Assembly: GCF_963668515.1 (NCBI RefSeq) | Contig: NZ_OY764865.1 | Location: 310,001-374,000, forward strand | Direction: 5' to 3' | Source of the DNA: an uncultured Ilyobacter sp. | GTDB lineage: Bacteria > Fusobacteriota > Fusobacteriia > Fusobacteriales > Fusobacteriaceae | Length of the DNA stretch: 64,000 nt | Part shown: one piece after another, positions 52,017 through 61,189 of the stretch | Layout of the letters: each line of letters begins with the position of its first letter | Position numbering within the stretch: position 1 is the stretch's first letter | Notes under the pieces: model-generated | Databases searched by the model: none | Seen by the model: only the letters and a program-made list of their open reading frames with translations | Told to the model about the DNA's origin: nothing | Made by a program: the position numbers and the translations under genes

Positions 52017-53310
52017 CTCTTAGCCTCCCATTTTCTACTCCAGATATTAAAACTTCAACTAGTTCGTTGACTCTGCCTAAATAATCCATTATTTCAACTT
52101 TTATATAATTCCTGCTGTATCCATATGTGTTCCCGTTTTTAGTCTCTTCTACCAAGACCTCCATTGTTTCTCCCATATATTTTTCCCCTAATAATTTCTG
52201 CATCTTCTCTTTCAGAATTTCTAGTTTCTCAGCCCTAGCCTTTTTTGTTTTAGAATCTACCTTTTCAGGAAGTCTGCTAGCAACCGTATTTTCTCTGTCA
52301 GAATACTGGAATATATGAAGGTCCGAAAAACCTACCTCTTTTATCACAGAAAGAGTATTTTCAAATTTTTTCTCTTTTTCTCCTGGAAATCCCACTATAA
52401 CATCTGCCGTATATTCTATATTTTTCACGGCATTTTTTAGCTTTAGCAGCCTTTCCTTTATTAGATGGCTGTCGTAATTTCTGTTCATAGCCTTTAAAAT
52501 TTCATCGTCACATGACTGAAGGGATATATGTAAATGGGGCATAAGTTTTTTATTATTTTTCATAAGCTTTATAAATCTGTCACTTATTTTATCAGGATAC
52601 ATAGATCCTATTCTGATTCTCTCTATTCCGTTTACCGTGGATATTTCATCTAGAAGAGTTTCAAAGTCTCCGTTTCCTGGGATATCCTCTCCATAAACAC
52701 CCAAGTTTATCCCTATTATTATAATCTCTTTAAATCCCTCTTTGGCAAGAATCTCAGCCTCTTTCAGTATACTCTCTAGTTTTCTAGACCTGCTTCTCCC
52801 TCTTGCAAAGGGTATCTTACAGTAAGAGCAGAAGTTATTGCATCCGTCCTGTATCTTTATATATGCCCTAGACATTTCTCTCAAGGTCGAAAATTCAAGT
52901 TCTTCATATTCTTTTGCATCAAAAATATTTCTATGTATCACACGCTCTGAAGTTTTTTCAGCTTCTATATTATTTATAAGATTTATTATCCCACTTTTAT
53001 CACTATTACCTATTACATAGTCTATCTCTTCTATTGCCTCTAGGTCATCTGCATTGGTCTGGGCATAGCATCCTGTGGCTATCACCATTGAATCTGGGTT
53101 GTTTTTTTTTGCCCTTCTTAGCATATTTCTTGTTTTTCTGTCTGCTATAGTAGTCACCGTACACGAGTTTACTATATATACATCTGCCTTGTCATCAAAA
53201 TTCACTTCGTCGTATCCTAAATCTGACAACTGTTTTTTTATACTTTCCGTTTCATACTGGTTGACCTTGCATCCTAGAGTACAAAACGCCGCCTTTTTAT
53301 TCGAGATCAT
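51997..53310 (-). CDS. mtaB: tRNA t6A37 methylthiotransferase MtaB
   Basis: A 437-residue radical-SAM enzyme that adds a methylthio group to t6A37 of tRNA. The N-terminal methylthiotransferase domain has ligand cysteines in TLGCKVNQYE, VNSCTVT and ATGCYAQ; the radical-SAM cluster is CNNFCSYC (about 155-162); a TRAM domain ends the protein. TLGCKVNQYE is characteristic of MtaB rather than MiaB or RimO. Start and stop overlap rsmE and the LytR_C gene, indicating tight coupling. Confidence 0.94.
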   Translation of the reverse strand: MISNKKAAFCTLGCKVNQYETESIKKQLSDLGYDEVNFDDKADVYIVNSCTVTTIADRKTRNMLRRAKKNNPDSMVIATGCYAQTNADDLEAIEEIDYVIGNSDKSGIINLINNIEAEKTSERVIHRNIFDAKEYEELEFSTLREMSRAYIKIQDGCNNFCSYCKIPFARGRSRSRKLESILKEAEILAKEGFKEIIIIGINLGVYGEDIPGNGDFETLLDEISTVNGIERIRIGSMYPDKISDRFIKLMKNNKKLMPHLHISLQSCDDEILKAMNRNYDSHLIKERLLKLKNAVKNIEYTADVIVGFPGEKEKKFENTLSVIKEVGFSDLHIFQYSDRENTVASRLPEKVDSKTKKARAEKLEILKEKMQKLLGEKYMGETMEVLVEETKNGNTYGYSRNYIKVEIMDYLGRVNELVEVLISGVENGRLRGGKKIK

Positions 53311-54010
53311 TGATCAAAACTCCTCCTACTACAATTGCCGCTGTTTCCGCTCTGAGAATTCTTTTTCCCAGAGTAACTACCTTTGCATTATTTTTTTGAA
53401 GGTAGGCTACCTCTTCTTCTGAAAAGCCTCCTTCAGGTCCTATAAGGTATAAAATTTTCTCCGGAGTTTTTTCAAAGCTTTTCAAAACATCCTTTATCCT
53501 TGTATTTTCAGCGCATTCATAAGGAAGAAGCACCAAATCATAATCAGAATATTCTATCTCTGAAAGCTTTAGAGGTTCACTGATCTCCACCAACTTTACA
53601 CCTTGACACTGTTTCAAAGCTTCCTTTGAAACTGTGTCCCATTTACTCTTCTTATCCTTCAGTTTTACAATGGTTCTCTTAGTAATTGTGGGGATTATTT
53701 TACTTACACCTATCTCTGTTAATTTCTGTATCACTAGATCCATTTTGTCATTTTTTAAAATTCCCAAGGCTGCATCTATTTTTATTTTAGAAGAATATTC
53801 ATCTCTTTTTTTCTCATTTATTTCAGCTGTAATCTCTTTTTTTTCCAAAATAACTACAGTACAAAAATATTCATATTCTCCGTCTACAACTCTCAGTTTA
53901 TCGCCTTCTTTCATCCTAAAAACATTTTTAAGATGATTTACATCGGCTTTTTCTGTTATCTTTACGATATTTCCAGTTATATTTTCTTTTTCTACAAAAA
54001 CACTTATCAT
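53297..54010 (-). CDS. rsmE: 16S rRNA m3U1498 methyltransferase RsmE
   Basis: A 237-residue SPOUT-class methyltransferase for U1498 of 16S rRNA. The N-terminal PUA-like domain (about 1-70, with HLKNVFRMKEGDKLRVVDG) is followed by the knotted SAM domain with LYLIGPEGGFSEEEV and TLGKRILRAETAAIV. It overlaps mtaB by 14 bases. The start ATG has GGGG at a long spacing. Confidence 0.95.
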   Translation of the reverse strand: MISVFVEKENITGNIVKITEKADVNHLKNVFRMKEGDKLRVVDGEYEYFCTVVILEKKEITAEINEKKRDEYSSKIKIDAALGILKNDKMDLVIQKLTEIGVSKIIPTITKRTIVKLKDKKSKWDTVSKEALKQCQGVKLVEISEPLKLSEIEYSDYDLVLLPYECAENTRIKDVLKSFEKTPEKILYLIGPEGGFSEEEVAYLQKNNAKVVTLGKRILRAETAAIVVGGVLINDLE

Positions 54011-54022
54011 ATCTATAGACCC

Positions 54023-54445
54023 CTACATCATTTCTTTATTGTTAATGAGGTCTTCAAGTGTAGTCTCTTTCAGAATATCAGTTAAAGCATTATCTAACCT
54101 GCTCCAAAGACATGATGTCCTGCACTTTTCCTCTACACAACTTTTATTCCCTGTGTTTTCATTGCAGTCTACGATTTTTACATCTGAGTCGAGTATCTCA
54201 TATAGTCTAAGTACATTTATTTTCTTGGGGTCTTCTATCAGCTTATACCCTCCGTTAGGTCCTCTTTTCCCCTCAATAATATTTTCCTTCTTAAGCTTAA
54301 ACAATATCTGCTCTAGGTACTGCACAGAGATATTCTGATCCTTAGATATCTCCTTTATCCTTACCAACCTGTCAAAATCTCTATTTTGTTCAGCAATGTA
54401 TACCAAGGCTCTGAGTCCATATCTGATTCTAGTGCTTATTTTCAT
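54023..54445 (-). CDS. Rrf2-family transcription regulator (IscR-like)
   Basis: A 140-residue winged-helix regulator. The N-terminal HTH (about 1-60) has [20 protein letters not shown] and [17 protein letters not shown], the Rrf2 wing. Near the C terminus four cysteines occur in [20 protein letters not shown], similar to the Fe-S-binding cluster of IscR/CymR-type proteins, so it may sense iron-sulfur status, cysteine or redox state. It overlaps the end of ruvB by four bases (ATGA). Iron-sulfur assembly genes are not adjacent. Targets unknown. Confidence 0.88.
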   Translation of the reverse strand: MKISTRIRYGLRALVYIAEQNRDFDRLVRIKEISKDQNISVQYLEQILFKLKKENIIEGKRGPNGGYKLIEDPKKINVLRLYEILDSDVKIVDCNENTGNKSCVEEKCRTSCLWSRLDNALTDILKETTLEDLINNKEMM

Positions 54446-55443
54446 TTTTGATTTTTCTCCTTTATATTTAAGTGTTCATAAGCCTTTTGAGTTACGACTC
54501 TTCCTCTATGGGTTCTTTTTATAAACCCTATCTTCACAAGATAAGGCTCATAGACCTCTTCAAGAGTTTTTTTGTCCTCTCCTAGCACAAGTGACAGAGT
54601 CTCTATCCCTACAGGTCCCCCACCGTAATTTTCAATTACTGCACCGAGTATCTCCCTGTCAAGTTCATCTAATCCATAAGAATCTATTCCTAGTAAACTC
54701 ATGGCTTCTTTGGCAAGAGGTTTTGTTACTACACCGTCTCCTCTTATCTCAGCATAGTCTCTTACCCTTTTCAGAAGTCTATTAGATATTCTAGGCGTTC
54801 CCCTGCTCCTGAGGGCTATCTCCTCGGCTCCATCTAACTTTACGTCAACCCCTAATATACTTCCGCCTCTTAGTATTATCTTTATAAGTTCCTCACTTTT
54901 ATAGTAATCCATCCTGTGAACCACTCCGAACCTGTCCCTCAAAGGCGAGCTCAGAAGTCCGGCTCTGGTGGTAGCCCCTATAAGGGTAAAATTAGGAAGT
55001 TCTATCCTTATGGAACGGGCAGAGGGTCCTTTTCCAATGATTATATCCAACTCCCTGTCCTCCATGGCAGGATAGAGTATCTCCTCTACAGAGGTATTCA
55101 GCCTATGGATTTCATCTATAAATAATATATCGTTTTCCTCTAAGGATGTCAGTATTGCAGCTAGGTCTCCTGCTTTGTCTAATACAGGTCCAGAAGTTAT
55201 CTTAAGGTTTACATCCATCTCCGTTGCTATTACTCCTGCTAAGGTTGTCTTACCAAGTCCTGGAGGGCCGTAAAGTAGTACATGATCTACAGCCTCTCCT
55301 CTCCTTCTGGCCGCCTCTATAAAAATAGACATCTTTTGTTTGAGGTTATCCTGCCCTATATATTCATCAAACCTCTTTGGCCTCAAACTCTTTTGAATAT
55401 CGACCTCATTTTCAAATTCTCCGGCAGATAAGACTCTCTCCAT
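54442..55443 (-). CDS. ruvB: Holliday junction helicase RuvB
   Basis: A 333-residue AAA+ motor that drives branch migration with RuvA. Walker [16 protein letters not shown] (about 58-72), Walker B/sensor region [11 protein letters not shown], the arginine-finger area [21 protein letters not shown] and the C-terminal winged helix with [12 protein letters not shown] are all present. GGTGG precedes the ATG. ruvA and ruvC are not neighbours. It follows the DUF445 gene by 17 bases. Confidence 0.97.
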   Translation of the reverse strand: MERVLSAGEFENEVDIQKSLRPKRFDEYIGQDNLKQKMSIFIEAARRRGEAVDHVLLYGPPGLGKTTLAGVIATEMDVNLKITSGPVLDKAGDLAAILTSLEENDILFIDEIHRLNTSVEEILYPAMEDRELDIIIGKGPSARSIRIELPNFTLIGATTRAGLLSSPLRDRFGVVHRMDYYKSEELIKIILRGGSILGVDVKLDGAEEIALRSRGTPRISNRLLKRVRDYAEIRGDGVVTKPLAKEAMSLLGIDSYGLDELDREILGAVIENYGGGPVGIETLSLVLGEDKKTLEEVYEPYLVKIGFIKRTHRGRVVTQKAYEHLNIKEKNQK

Positions 55444-55460
55444 AATTTACTGACCACCTT

Positions 55461-56063
55461 TTATAAAAAATAACTTACTCCAAATTGAACAGCACCTATA
55501 ATAGCACCTAGTACCGCCCCTACAACCTCTATATGTCTAAGTTCATTTTTTGCTATTTTAAAAGTCATCTCCTCTAAATAATCCAGAGAAAATCCTTCCA
55601 TTTTATCCACTACCATTTTTTTTATATCTACATTTTCCTCCAACTTGTTTATTACTATTTCCACAAACTCATTTTTATTTTCCTCTATAGCTTCTTTAAC
55701 GATGGCTTTGATCTTGTCCATAAGGGACCCATTCAAAAACATCCCTGCCATTGGAAACTTAGCGATTATCTCTTTTTTCAGTTTTGTGTCTACCACAACG
55801 TCTACCATCTTGTCTATCTCATCTTCTATCTCTATAGAATCAAGTGTCGCAGTTATATCTTTCATAGATATAAGCTCTTCATCTATTGTTTCAGCTATGC
55901 TTTCGGCAATCTCTGTCCTTCTCTTAGGTATCAGTCCCTGTATTTTAAACCCCAAAATATTTACCTCTCTGTGAGGTCTAAACAGCATTTTAATAGCAAA
56001 AAAATTTGTAACCCATCCTATTAAGGATCCTATCAGCACAATCAAAATTCCCTTTAGTAACAT
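55461..56063 (-). CDS. DUF445 family membrane protein
   Basis: A 200-residue protein with an N-terminal membrane helix, a C-terminal membrane helix (AVLGAIIGAVQFGVSYFL) and a helical soluble middle. The opening GSLIGWVTNFFAIKMLFRPH and GLIPKRRTEIAESIAETIDEE are typical of the DUF445/YheB group of unknown function. First gene of the minus-strand run that continues with ruvB. Promoter at 56116-56144. Confidence 0.88.
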   Translation of the reverse strand: MLLKGILIVLIGSLIGWVTNFFAIKMLFRPHREVNILGFKIQGLIPKRRTEIAESIAETIDEELISMKDITATLDSIEIEDEIDKMVDVVVDTKLKKEIIAKFPMAGMFLNGSLMDKIKAIVKEAIEENKNEFVEIVINKLEENVDIKKMVVDKMEGFSLDYLEEMTFKIAKNELRHIEVVGAVLGAIIGAVQFGVSYFL

Positions 56064-56115
56064 CTTTTCTTTTCCTCCGTTTATCTACGTATAACTACAT
56101 ACTTGTCAGTAAAGT

Positions 56116-56144
56116 ATTCTATCATAATTTAAGGTTTTTTTCAA
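56116..56144 (-). promoter_or_regulatory. Promoter of the DUF445-ruvB gene run
   Basis: TTGAAA, 17 bases, TAGAAT on the minus strand, about 50 bases before the DUF445 gene. Confidence 0.75.
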
Positions 56145-56223
56145 TTCCCTTATTTTTTAGTAAAGATTTTTCTCGTACGTTTTACAAAGACTCTTTGATG
56201 CAGTATATCCCCTCCTAGACAAA

Positions 56224-56253
56224 ACAAAGGGCAGGATTATCCCTGCCCTTTTC
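56224..56253 (-). terminator. Terminator of the GGARxGAGRK gene
   Basis: AAAGGGCAGG / CCTGCCCTTT stem with a 6-base loop; moderate T-rich tail on the minus strand. Confidence 0.8.
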
Positions 56254-56256
56254 AAG

Positions 56257-57063
56257 TTATTGTATTACAATTTCTTTTATAAAGTTCAAAGTGGTTTCTC
56301 CAGTCTTGCTGTCATTCTCGAGCTCTAAGACCACTACATTTTCATATTCAAGAGTTTTGTATATATCCCCATTGCTGTATTTTTTATTAAAGAGATTCTC
56401 TTCAGAGTTAAAAGAACACACCTTCTTAAATATCAGTTCCTGAAGATTTTCATAAAAATAAGCCAGTACATCTTCCTCTGCCAAAGATATATACCCCAAT
56501 TCATCTACACTCTCTTCCAAAATCTGATTTTTGCACTTTATTATAAATTCACTGCCCTCTCTAGTGACAGGTAGAATTACAAGATAATCGTTTTTTTTCA
56601 AAAATATATCAACTCTTGAAACCTCAGACTCATTCCACTGGAAATCAATATTTTGAAGAAACCAATCAAACTTTTTCAGCTCATCAAAATTTTCAAGATT
56701 TTCAATCATCTTTCTGTTCTTTATCTCATACTTCATTCTCATGTCATTTTTCAGGCTGCTCTCCAGAAGAAATTTAGTTTTATTTAAGCTCTTCCATTTC
56801 CCAGCTAGCTTTTTAAACATAGTATCTGCTTCTTCTAGTGAGGAAAACTTTTCTAGCTTGTAAGCCTTTCTTCTTTTTACCATATTTATCTTTTCACTTT
56901 TAAACTTAGTAAGAATGTATCTCAGCTTATCGCTGGAGTTTTTCCCTATACCTTTTTTGTCCAAAACCTTTAGATCTTCCATAGAAAGTCTGAAGTTTGC
57001 CACCTTCAGCACCTCTTCTTTAGGTTTTCTTCCAGCTCCTAAACGTGCTCCGCCTTTTGACAT
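56257..57063 (-). CDS. Uncharacterised protein with GGARLGAGRK N terminus
   Basis: I do not recognise the family of this 268-residue protein. Its N terminus, SKGGARLGAGRKPKEE, carries the GGARxGAGRK motif common at the start of phage and plasmid DNA-binding proteins, followed by a stretch resembling a ribbon-helix-helix (VANFRLSMEDLKVLDKKG). The rest is lysine- and glutamate-rich with mixed strands and helices and no membrane segment. It has its own promoter (TTGACA-17-TAGATT) and AGGAGGA ribosome site, and its own terminator. A DNA-binding role is likely but the target is unknown. Confidence 0.7.
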   Translation of the reverse strand: MSKGGARLGAGRKPKEEVLKVANFRLSMEDLKVLDKKGIGKNSSDKLRYILTKFKSEKINMVKRRKAYKLEKFSSLEEADTMFKKLAGKWKSLNKTKFLLESSLKNDMRMKYEIKNRKMIENLENFDELKKFDWFLQNIDFQWNESEVSRVDIFLKKNDYLVILPVTREGSEFIIKCKNQILEESVDELGYISLAEEDVLAYFYENLQELIFKKVCSFNSEENLFNKKYSNGDIYKTLEYENVVVLELENDSKTGETTLNFIKEIVIQ

Positions 57064-57104
57064 ATCTATATCCTCCTAAAATAAACATACAATAATACCC
57101 TGGC

Positions 57105-57133
57105 AATCTATCACATCATTACTTTTTTGTCAA
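57105..57133 (-). promoter_or_regulatory. Promoter of the GGARxGAGRK gene
   Basis: TTGACA, 17 bases, TAGATT on the minus strand. Confidence 0.8.
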
Positions 57134-57210
57134 ACACAATCTAAGTTAAAGTAATACCAAATTTTATTGTTGCAGCTTTCTTATCTACTTCCTCTACCGC
57201 TGCTCAGCTA

Positions 57211-57235
57211 TCTACAACTATGCTCAAGTTGTAGA
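57211..57235. repeat. Hairpin in the gap after the betaine transporter genes
   Basis: TCTACAACT / AGTTGTAGA, a perfect 9-bp stem with a 7-base loop and no T tract. It lies downstream of the hairpin at 57264-57293. Confidence 0.5.
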
Positions 57236-57263
57236 CAACAAAACATCTGTCATTCAAAATCAA

Positions 57264-57293
57264 AGCATCGGAACAATTTATGTCTCCGATGCT
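57264..57293 (-). terminator. Probable terminator of the betaine transporter operon
   Basis: AGCATCGGA / TCCGATGCT stem with a 12-base loop, followed on the minus strand by TTTGATTTT. The T tract is weak. Confidence 0.55.
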
Positions 57294-57325
57294 CTGCAAA
57301 AATAAATTTGAAATTCAATTTAAGA

Positions 57326-58219
57326 TTATTTTATAAGTCCCTTTTCTTTCAAAAATTCCTCTGCCACTACTCTAGCAGGAAGTCCTTCTTCGTCAGCTCT
57401 GTAGTTTAGCTGCTGCATCTCATCTTCATTGATCTGTCCCGCTAATTTTCCAAGAGCTTCTACAACCTCAGGATGGCTGGCTGCAAATTCCCCATTTAAA
57501 AGTGGTGCAACATAATAAGGAGGGAAGAAGTTCTTGTCATCTTCTAATATAACAAGGTTGTACGTTATCAATTTCCCATCTGTAGAGAAAGCATCTGCAA
57601 CATCAGTTTTCCCATCTCTTATCGCCGAATAACGAAGTCCTCCGTCAAGACCTTTTTCATCTTTAAACTCCATACCAGGGTAAGTTTTTTTTAGTCCCAG
57701 CATTCCGTCTTCTCTTTCAAGGAATTCCATTGTAGCTCCTATTACTAGCTCTTCTGAATTTTCAGCTATATCAGAAAAAGTTTTCAAATTATATTTTTCA
57801 GCAGTTTCAGGTCTCACTGCCAAAGTGTAAGTGTTGTTATAACCTAATGGATCTAGAAAATCTAAATTGTCATCCTCTTTCAGTCTTTTCTTGACATAGT
57901 TATACACTTCATCTGGATCCTTCATTCCAGACTCGCCTAATAGTGCTCCGTATACTGTTCCAGTATACTCAGGATAAAGACTTATATCACCAGTCTTTAA
58001 AGCCTCATATGCAATCTGTGTTCCCCCGAGTTCTTTTACATCAGTTTTATAATCAGTGTTGTCCTCGATCATAACAGCGAAAAGTTGACCTAGTACTCTT
58101 GCCTCTGTATAGTTTTTGTGCCCGATTACGATGGTCTCTACTCCAGCTTCCTTTTTACCACAAGCTGCAAAAACAACAACCGCTGCCACCAGTAAAATAT
58201 TTCTCAACAATTTGATCAT
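57326..58219 (-). CDS. Betaine/choline ABC transporter substrate-binding lipoprotein (copy 2)
   Basis: A 297-residue periplasmic binding protein of the OpuC/OsmF (QAT) family. The signal peptide ends in a lipobox VFAAC-G, so Cys20 is lipidated. The mature part shows ETIVIGHKNYTEARVLGQ and the hinge region ATMEFLEREDG typical of glycine betaine/carnitine/choline receptors. It is a close paralogue of the next gene upstream, with the same length and many identical stretches (for instance YTLAVRPETAEKYNLKTFSD). ATG after AGGGGGG. Last gene of the transporter operon. Confidence 0.92.
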   Translation of the reverse strand: MIKLLRNILLVAAVVVFAACGKKEAGVETIVIGHKNYTEARVLGQLFAVMIEDNTDYKTDVKELGGTQIAYEALKTGDISLYPEYTGTVYGALLGESGMKDPDEVYNYVKKRLKEDDNLDFLDPLGYNNTYTLAVRPETAEKYNLKTFSDIAENSEELVIGATMEFLEREDGMLGLKKTYPGMEFKDEKGLDGGLRYSAIRDGKTDVADAFSTDGKLITYNLVILEDDKNFFPPYYVAPLLNGEFAASHPEVVEALGKLAGQINEDEMQQLNYRADEEGLPARVVAEEFLKEKGLIK

Positions 58220-58309
58220 TTTAACCCCCCTAATTTTTATAAAAATTAAAAACTTATTATCAGTTTTAGATAGAAAGTCACCTGCCCTTTAAAATTAAAT
58301 TCAAAAATC

Positions 58310-59200
58310 TTATATAAGCCCTTTTTCCTTCAGGAACTCTTCTGCCACAACTCTTGGAGGAATTCCCTGCTCGTCAGCCCTGTAATTCATTTTCTGTATC
58401 TCCGACTCATTGATCCGACCAGAAAGCTTTTCTAGAACTTCTACTACATCTGGATGAGCCTCTGCAAACTTACCGTTTAAAATCGGTGCCACATAAGCTG
58501 GCAGAAAGACGTTTTTATCGTCCTCTAATATTAGCAAGTTGTATTCCAAGAGCTTCCCATCTGTAGAGAAAGCATCTGTAACATCTATCTTACCTTCTTT
58601 CATAGCGGTATAACGAAGTCCTCCATCAAGAGGTTTTTGCTCTTTAAACTCCATACCCGGGAACGCTTTTTTTAGACCTAATATTCCATCTTCTCTTTCG
58701 AGAAATTCCATGGTTGCTCCGATTACCAGTTCACCTGAAACCTTCTCTATATCTGAAAAAGTTTTCAGATTATATTTTTCAGCAGTTTCAGGTCTTACTG
58801 CCAAAGTATATGTATTATTAAAATTTAATGTCTCTAAATAATCTAAATCGTACTCTGCTTTTAGTCCATCCTTTGCCAACCTATAAACTTCATCAGGATC
58901 TGTTAATCCGCTTTTATTGAGAATAGCTGCGTATGCCGTCCCGCTATACTCAGGATAAAGATCTATATCTCCGTTTTTTACCGCTTCAAAACAAATCTTT
59001 GTTCCCCCTAATTCTTTTACATCGGTCTTGTAATCAGTATGATTCTCAATCATAACTGCAAACATTTGTCCCAGTATCCTTTCCTCGGTAAAGTTTTTGT
59101 GACCAATCTTAATTGTTTCCACCTCAGCCTCTTTTTTACCACAGGCAGCAAACACAGCGATTGTAGCTACTAGTAAAATATTTCTCACTAATTTATTCAT
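58310..59200 (-). CDS. Betaine/choline ABC transporter substrate-binding lipoprotein (copy 1)
   Basis: A 296-residue paralogue of the gene at 57326-58219, with lipobox VFAAC-G (Cys20). Both keep ETIxIGHKN and GATMEFLEREDG, but ligand-site surroundings differ (for example FFPPYYVAPLLNG in copy 2 against VFLPAYVAPILNG here), suggesting different quaternary amines or affinities. ATG after TAGGAGG. It follows the permease gene by about 85 bases. Confidence 0.92.
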   Translation of the reverse strand: MNKLVRNILLVATIAVFAACGKKEAEVETIKIGHKNFTEERILGQMFAVMIENHTDYKTDVKELGGTKICFEAVKNGDIDLYPEYSGTAYAAILNKSGLTDPDEVYRLAKDGLKAEYDLDYLETLNFNNTYTLAVRPETAEKYNLKTFSDIEKVSGELVIGATMEFLEREDGILGLKKAFPGMEFKEQKPLDGGLRYTAMKEGKIDVTDAFSTDGKLLEYNLLILEDDKNVFLPAYVAPILNGKFAEAHPDVVEVLEKLSGRINESEIQKMNYRADEQGIPPRVVAEEFLKEKGLI

Positions 59201-59285
59201 TTTGCCTCCTAATTTTTATAAAAAATAAAACGGATTTAAAAATAAAAATTATATATTTATCTTTATTTCCAATTCTACAATATAA

Positions 59286-59933
59286 TTAAATACTTTTTAC
59301 CCCAAGAGGAGTAAGCTTGTTTTCTACAATACCTAGTATAAAATCAACTGATATCGCTAGCAATGCCGTAGGCACGGCTCCTGCAAGTATCATATTGTTG
59401 TTACTCATAGATATACCTTTAAATATAAAGTCTCCCAATCCTCCTGCTCCGATAAGTGCCGCAATCGTTGCAGTACCGATATTGATTACTGTAGATATTC
59501 TTATACCACCCATTATAATAGGCAGAGCCAGAGGTATCTCTACCATTGTCAGTATCTGAGCCTTTGTCATACCCATTCCCTTTCCTGCTTCTATTATAGA
59601 AGGCTCTATACTTTTTATTCCTATATAAGTGTTTTTTATAATCGGAAGTAACGCATAGAGAAAGAGTACAAATATAGCAGGTTTAAACCCTATCCCCATT
59701 ATCGGTATTATAAGACCAAATAGCGCCAAACTTGGCAGTGTCTGAAATACATTGGCAATATTCAAAACAGAATTGGAAACTTTTTTATTTTTTGTTATAT
59801 AAATACCTAGAGGTACTCCCACAATGACTGCCAGTAAAACCGCAATCCCTGTTATCCTTATGTGTTGCCCCGTCAGCTTAATAATATCCGCACTTCTATA
59901 TTTTAAAAATTCAAAAAAACCTAATTTATTCAT
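59286..59933 (-). CDS. Betaine-type ABC transporter permease
   Basis: A 215-residue inner-membrane permease with about five to six helices and the ABC-coupling EAA-type loop EAGKGMGMTKAQILTMVEIP (about 118-137). It belongs to the OpuCB/OpuCD (ProW-like) family. Most OpuC-type systems encode two permeases; only this one is here, so it probably works as a homodimer. Its ATG is a few bases past the opuCA stop, with GGGGAG inside the end of that gene. Confidence 0.93.
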   Translation of the reverse strand: MNKLGFFEFLKYRSADIIKLTGQHIRITGIAVLLAVIVGVPLGIYITKNKKVSNSVLNIANVFQTLPSLALFGLIIPIMGIGFKPAIFVLFLYALLPIIKNTYIGIKSIEPSIIEAGKGMGMTKAQILTMVEIPLALPIIMGGIRISTVINIGTATIAALIGAGGLGDFIFKGISMSNNNMILAGAVPTALLAISVDFILGIVENKLTPLGVKSI

Positions 59934-59936
59934 ATC

Positions 59937-61085
59937 TTACAGCTCCCCTCCCTCAATAGTTGGAGATATTTCAGTAATTATATTCAGCAGACTCACTGGA
60001 GTAACTGCTCCAACTAAGAAATTATCATCATTAACTATCGGTATCGATCTAAAATTTATTTTTGACATTATGTTTAGCACTTCCACCATATTGGTATCTT
60101 CATGAACTATGAAATCTGAACTTGATTCCATTATGTCTTTCATCTTAATACTGTGTAATGTGTTTTTCATTATCATATTTCTCGTTACTACTCCAACGGG
60201 TTTTTGTTTACTTTCCCCCTCTTTGTCAACTACTATAAGAGTATTTATTTCCCTCTCTTTCATTATCTCGATAGCCCTTGCCGGACTTCCGTTAATTCCT
60301 ATTTTTCCGAACTTTTTCTTCATTATATCTTTTGCAAGAAGCATCTCTGGAGTTTTCCACATTCTGTCTTTTCCTAGGAAGTATTCCACGAACTCATCCT
60401 TAGGATTTTTCAAAATCTCCTCTGGAGTATCAAACTGAATGACCTTACCATCTTTAATTACCGCTATCTTATCTGCAAGCTTTAAGGCCTCGTCCATATC
60501 ATGAGTTACAAAGACTATCGTTTTCCCTAGTTCATCTTGAAGCTTCATCATCTCATCCTGCAGTTTTTCTCTGGTTATTGGGTCTAGAGCACTGAAAGGC
60601 TCATCCATCAGTATTATATCAGGATTTACAGCCAGAGCCCTCGCTATACCGATTCTCTGCTGCTGACCTCCACTGAGTTCACTTGGATATCTGTCATAAA
60701 AGTCTTCTCCTGGAAGATCCATAAGTTCTAGAAGCTCCATCGCCCTTGCCTTCTTTTCCTCTTTATCCCATTTACTTAAAGTAGGTACAAGTTCTATATT
60801 CTCCCCTATAGTCATGTGAGGAAATAACCCCACCTTTTGAATGACATAACCTATATTTCTTCTCAGATCCTTTACGTCCTTAGTTTTTACACTTTCTCCG
60901 TCTATCAGTATCTCTCCCTTTGTGGGTTTTTCCAATAGATTAATCATCTTCATGGTTGTTGTTTTACCACATCCACTTTCCCCGATCAGGACTACAAACT
61001 CTCCTTTTTCGATTTTTAAATTAAGATTATCTACTACTTTATTTTTTCCATCGAAACTTTTTGTTACATTTTTCAATTCTATCAT
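59937..61085 (-). CDS. Betaine-type ABC transporter ATPase with CBS domains
   Basis: A 382-residue ATPase of the OpuCA/ProV family that powers uptake of glycine betaine, choline or carnitine. Walker A GESGCGKTT (about 34-42), signature LSGGQQQRIGIARAL, Walker B ILMDEPFSALDP and switch His THDMDEAL are present. A tandem CBS domain pair (about 250-375) would sense ionic strength. The ATG giving MIELKNVTK is preferred over an upstream in-frame start, since GAGGTGGG lies between. First gene of the operon; promoter at 61125-61153. Confidence 0.94.
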   Translation of the reverse strand: MIELKNVTKSFDGKNKVVDNLNLKIEKGEFVVLIGESGCGKTTTMKMINLLEKPTKGEILIDGESVKTKDVKDLRRNIGYVIQKVGLFPHMTIGENIELVPTLSKWDKEEKKARAMELLELMDLPGEDFYDRYPSELSGGQQQRIGIARALAVNPDIILMDEPFSALDPITREKLQDEMMKLQDELGKTIVFVTHDMDEALKLADKIAVIKDGKVIQFDTPEEILKNPKDEFVEYFLGKDRMWKTPEMLLAKDIMKKKFGKIGINGSPARAIEIMKEREINTLIVVDKEGESKQKPVGVVTRNMIMKNTLHSIKMKDIMESSSDFIVHEDTNMVEVLNIMSKINFRSIPIVNDDNFLVGAVTPVSLLNIITEISPTIEGGEL

Positions 61086-61124
61086 ATTGTTTTTCCCACC
61101 TCTCATTTGACATATTTCAATCCC

Positions 61125-61153
61125 ATTCTAACACTTTCCCAAAACTAAGTCAA
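61125..61153 (-). promoter_or_regulatory. Betaine transporter operon promoter
   Basis: TTGACT, 17 bases, TAGAAT on the minus strand, 40 bases before the ATPase gene. From 61190 to 61349 no gene is visible. Confidence 0.82.
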
Positions 61154-61156
61154 GTT

Positions 61157-61189
61157 TATTTTGAAAAACGTATTTCGAAATTCAAAATA
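61157..61189. promoter_or_regulatory. Inverted repeat directly upstream of the betaine operon -35
   Basis: TATTTTGAA and TTCAAAATA form a perfect 9-bp inverted repeat with a 15-base spacer that itself contains ATTTCGAAAT. Its position just ahead of the -35 box is that of an activator or repressor site. Confidence 0.5.
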
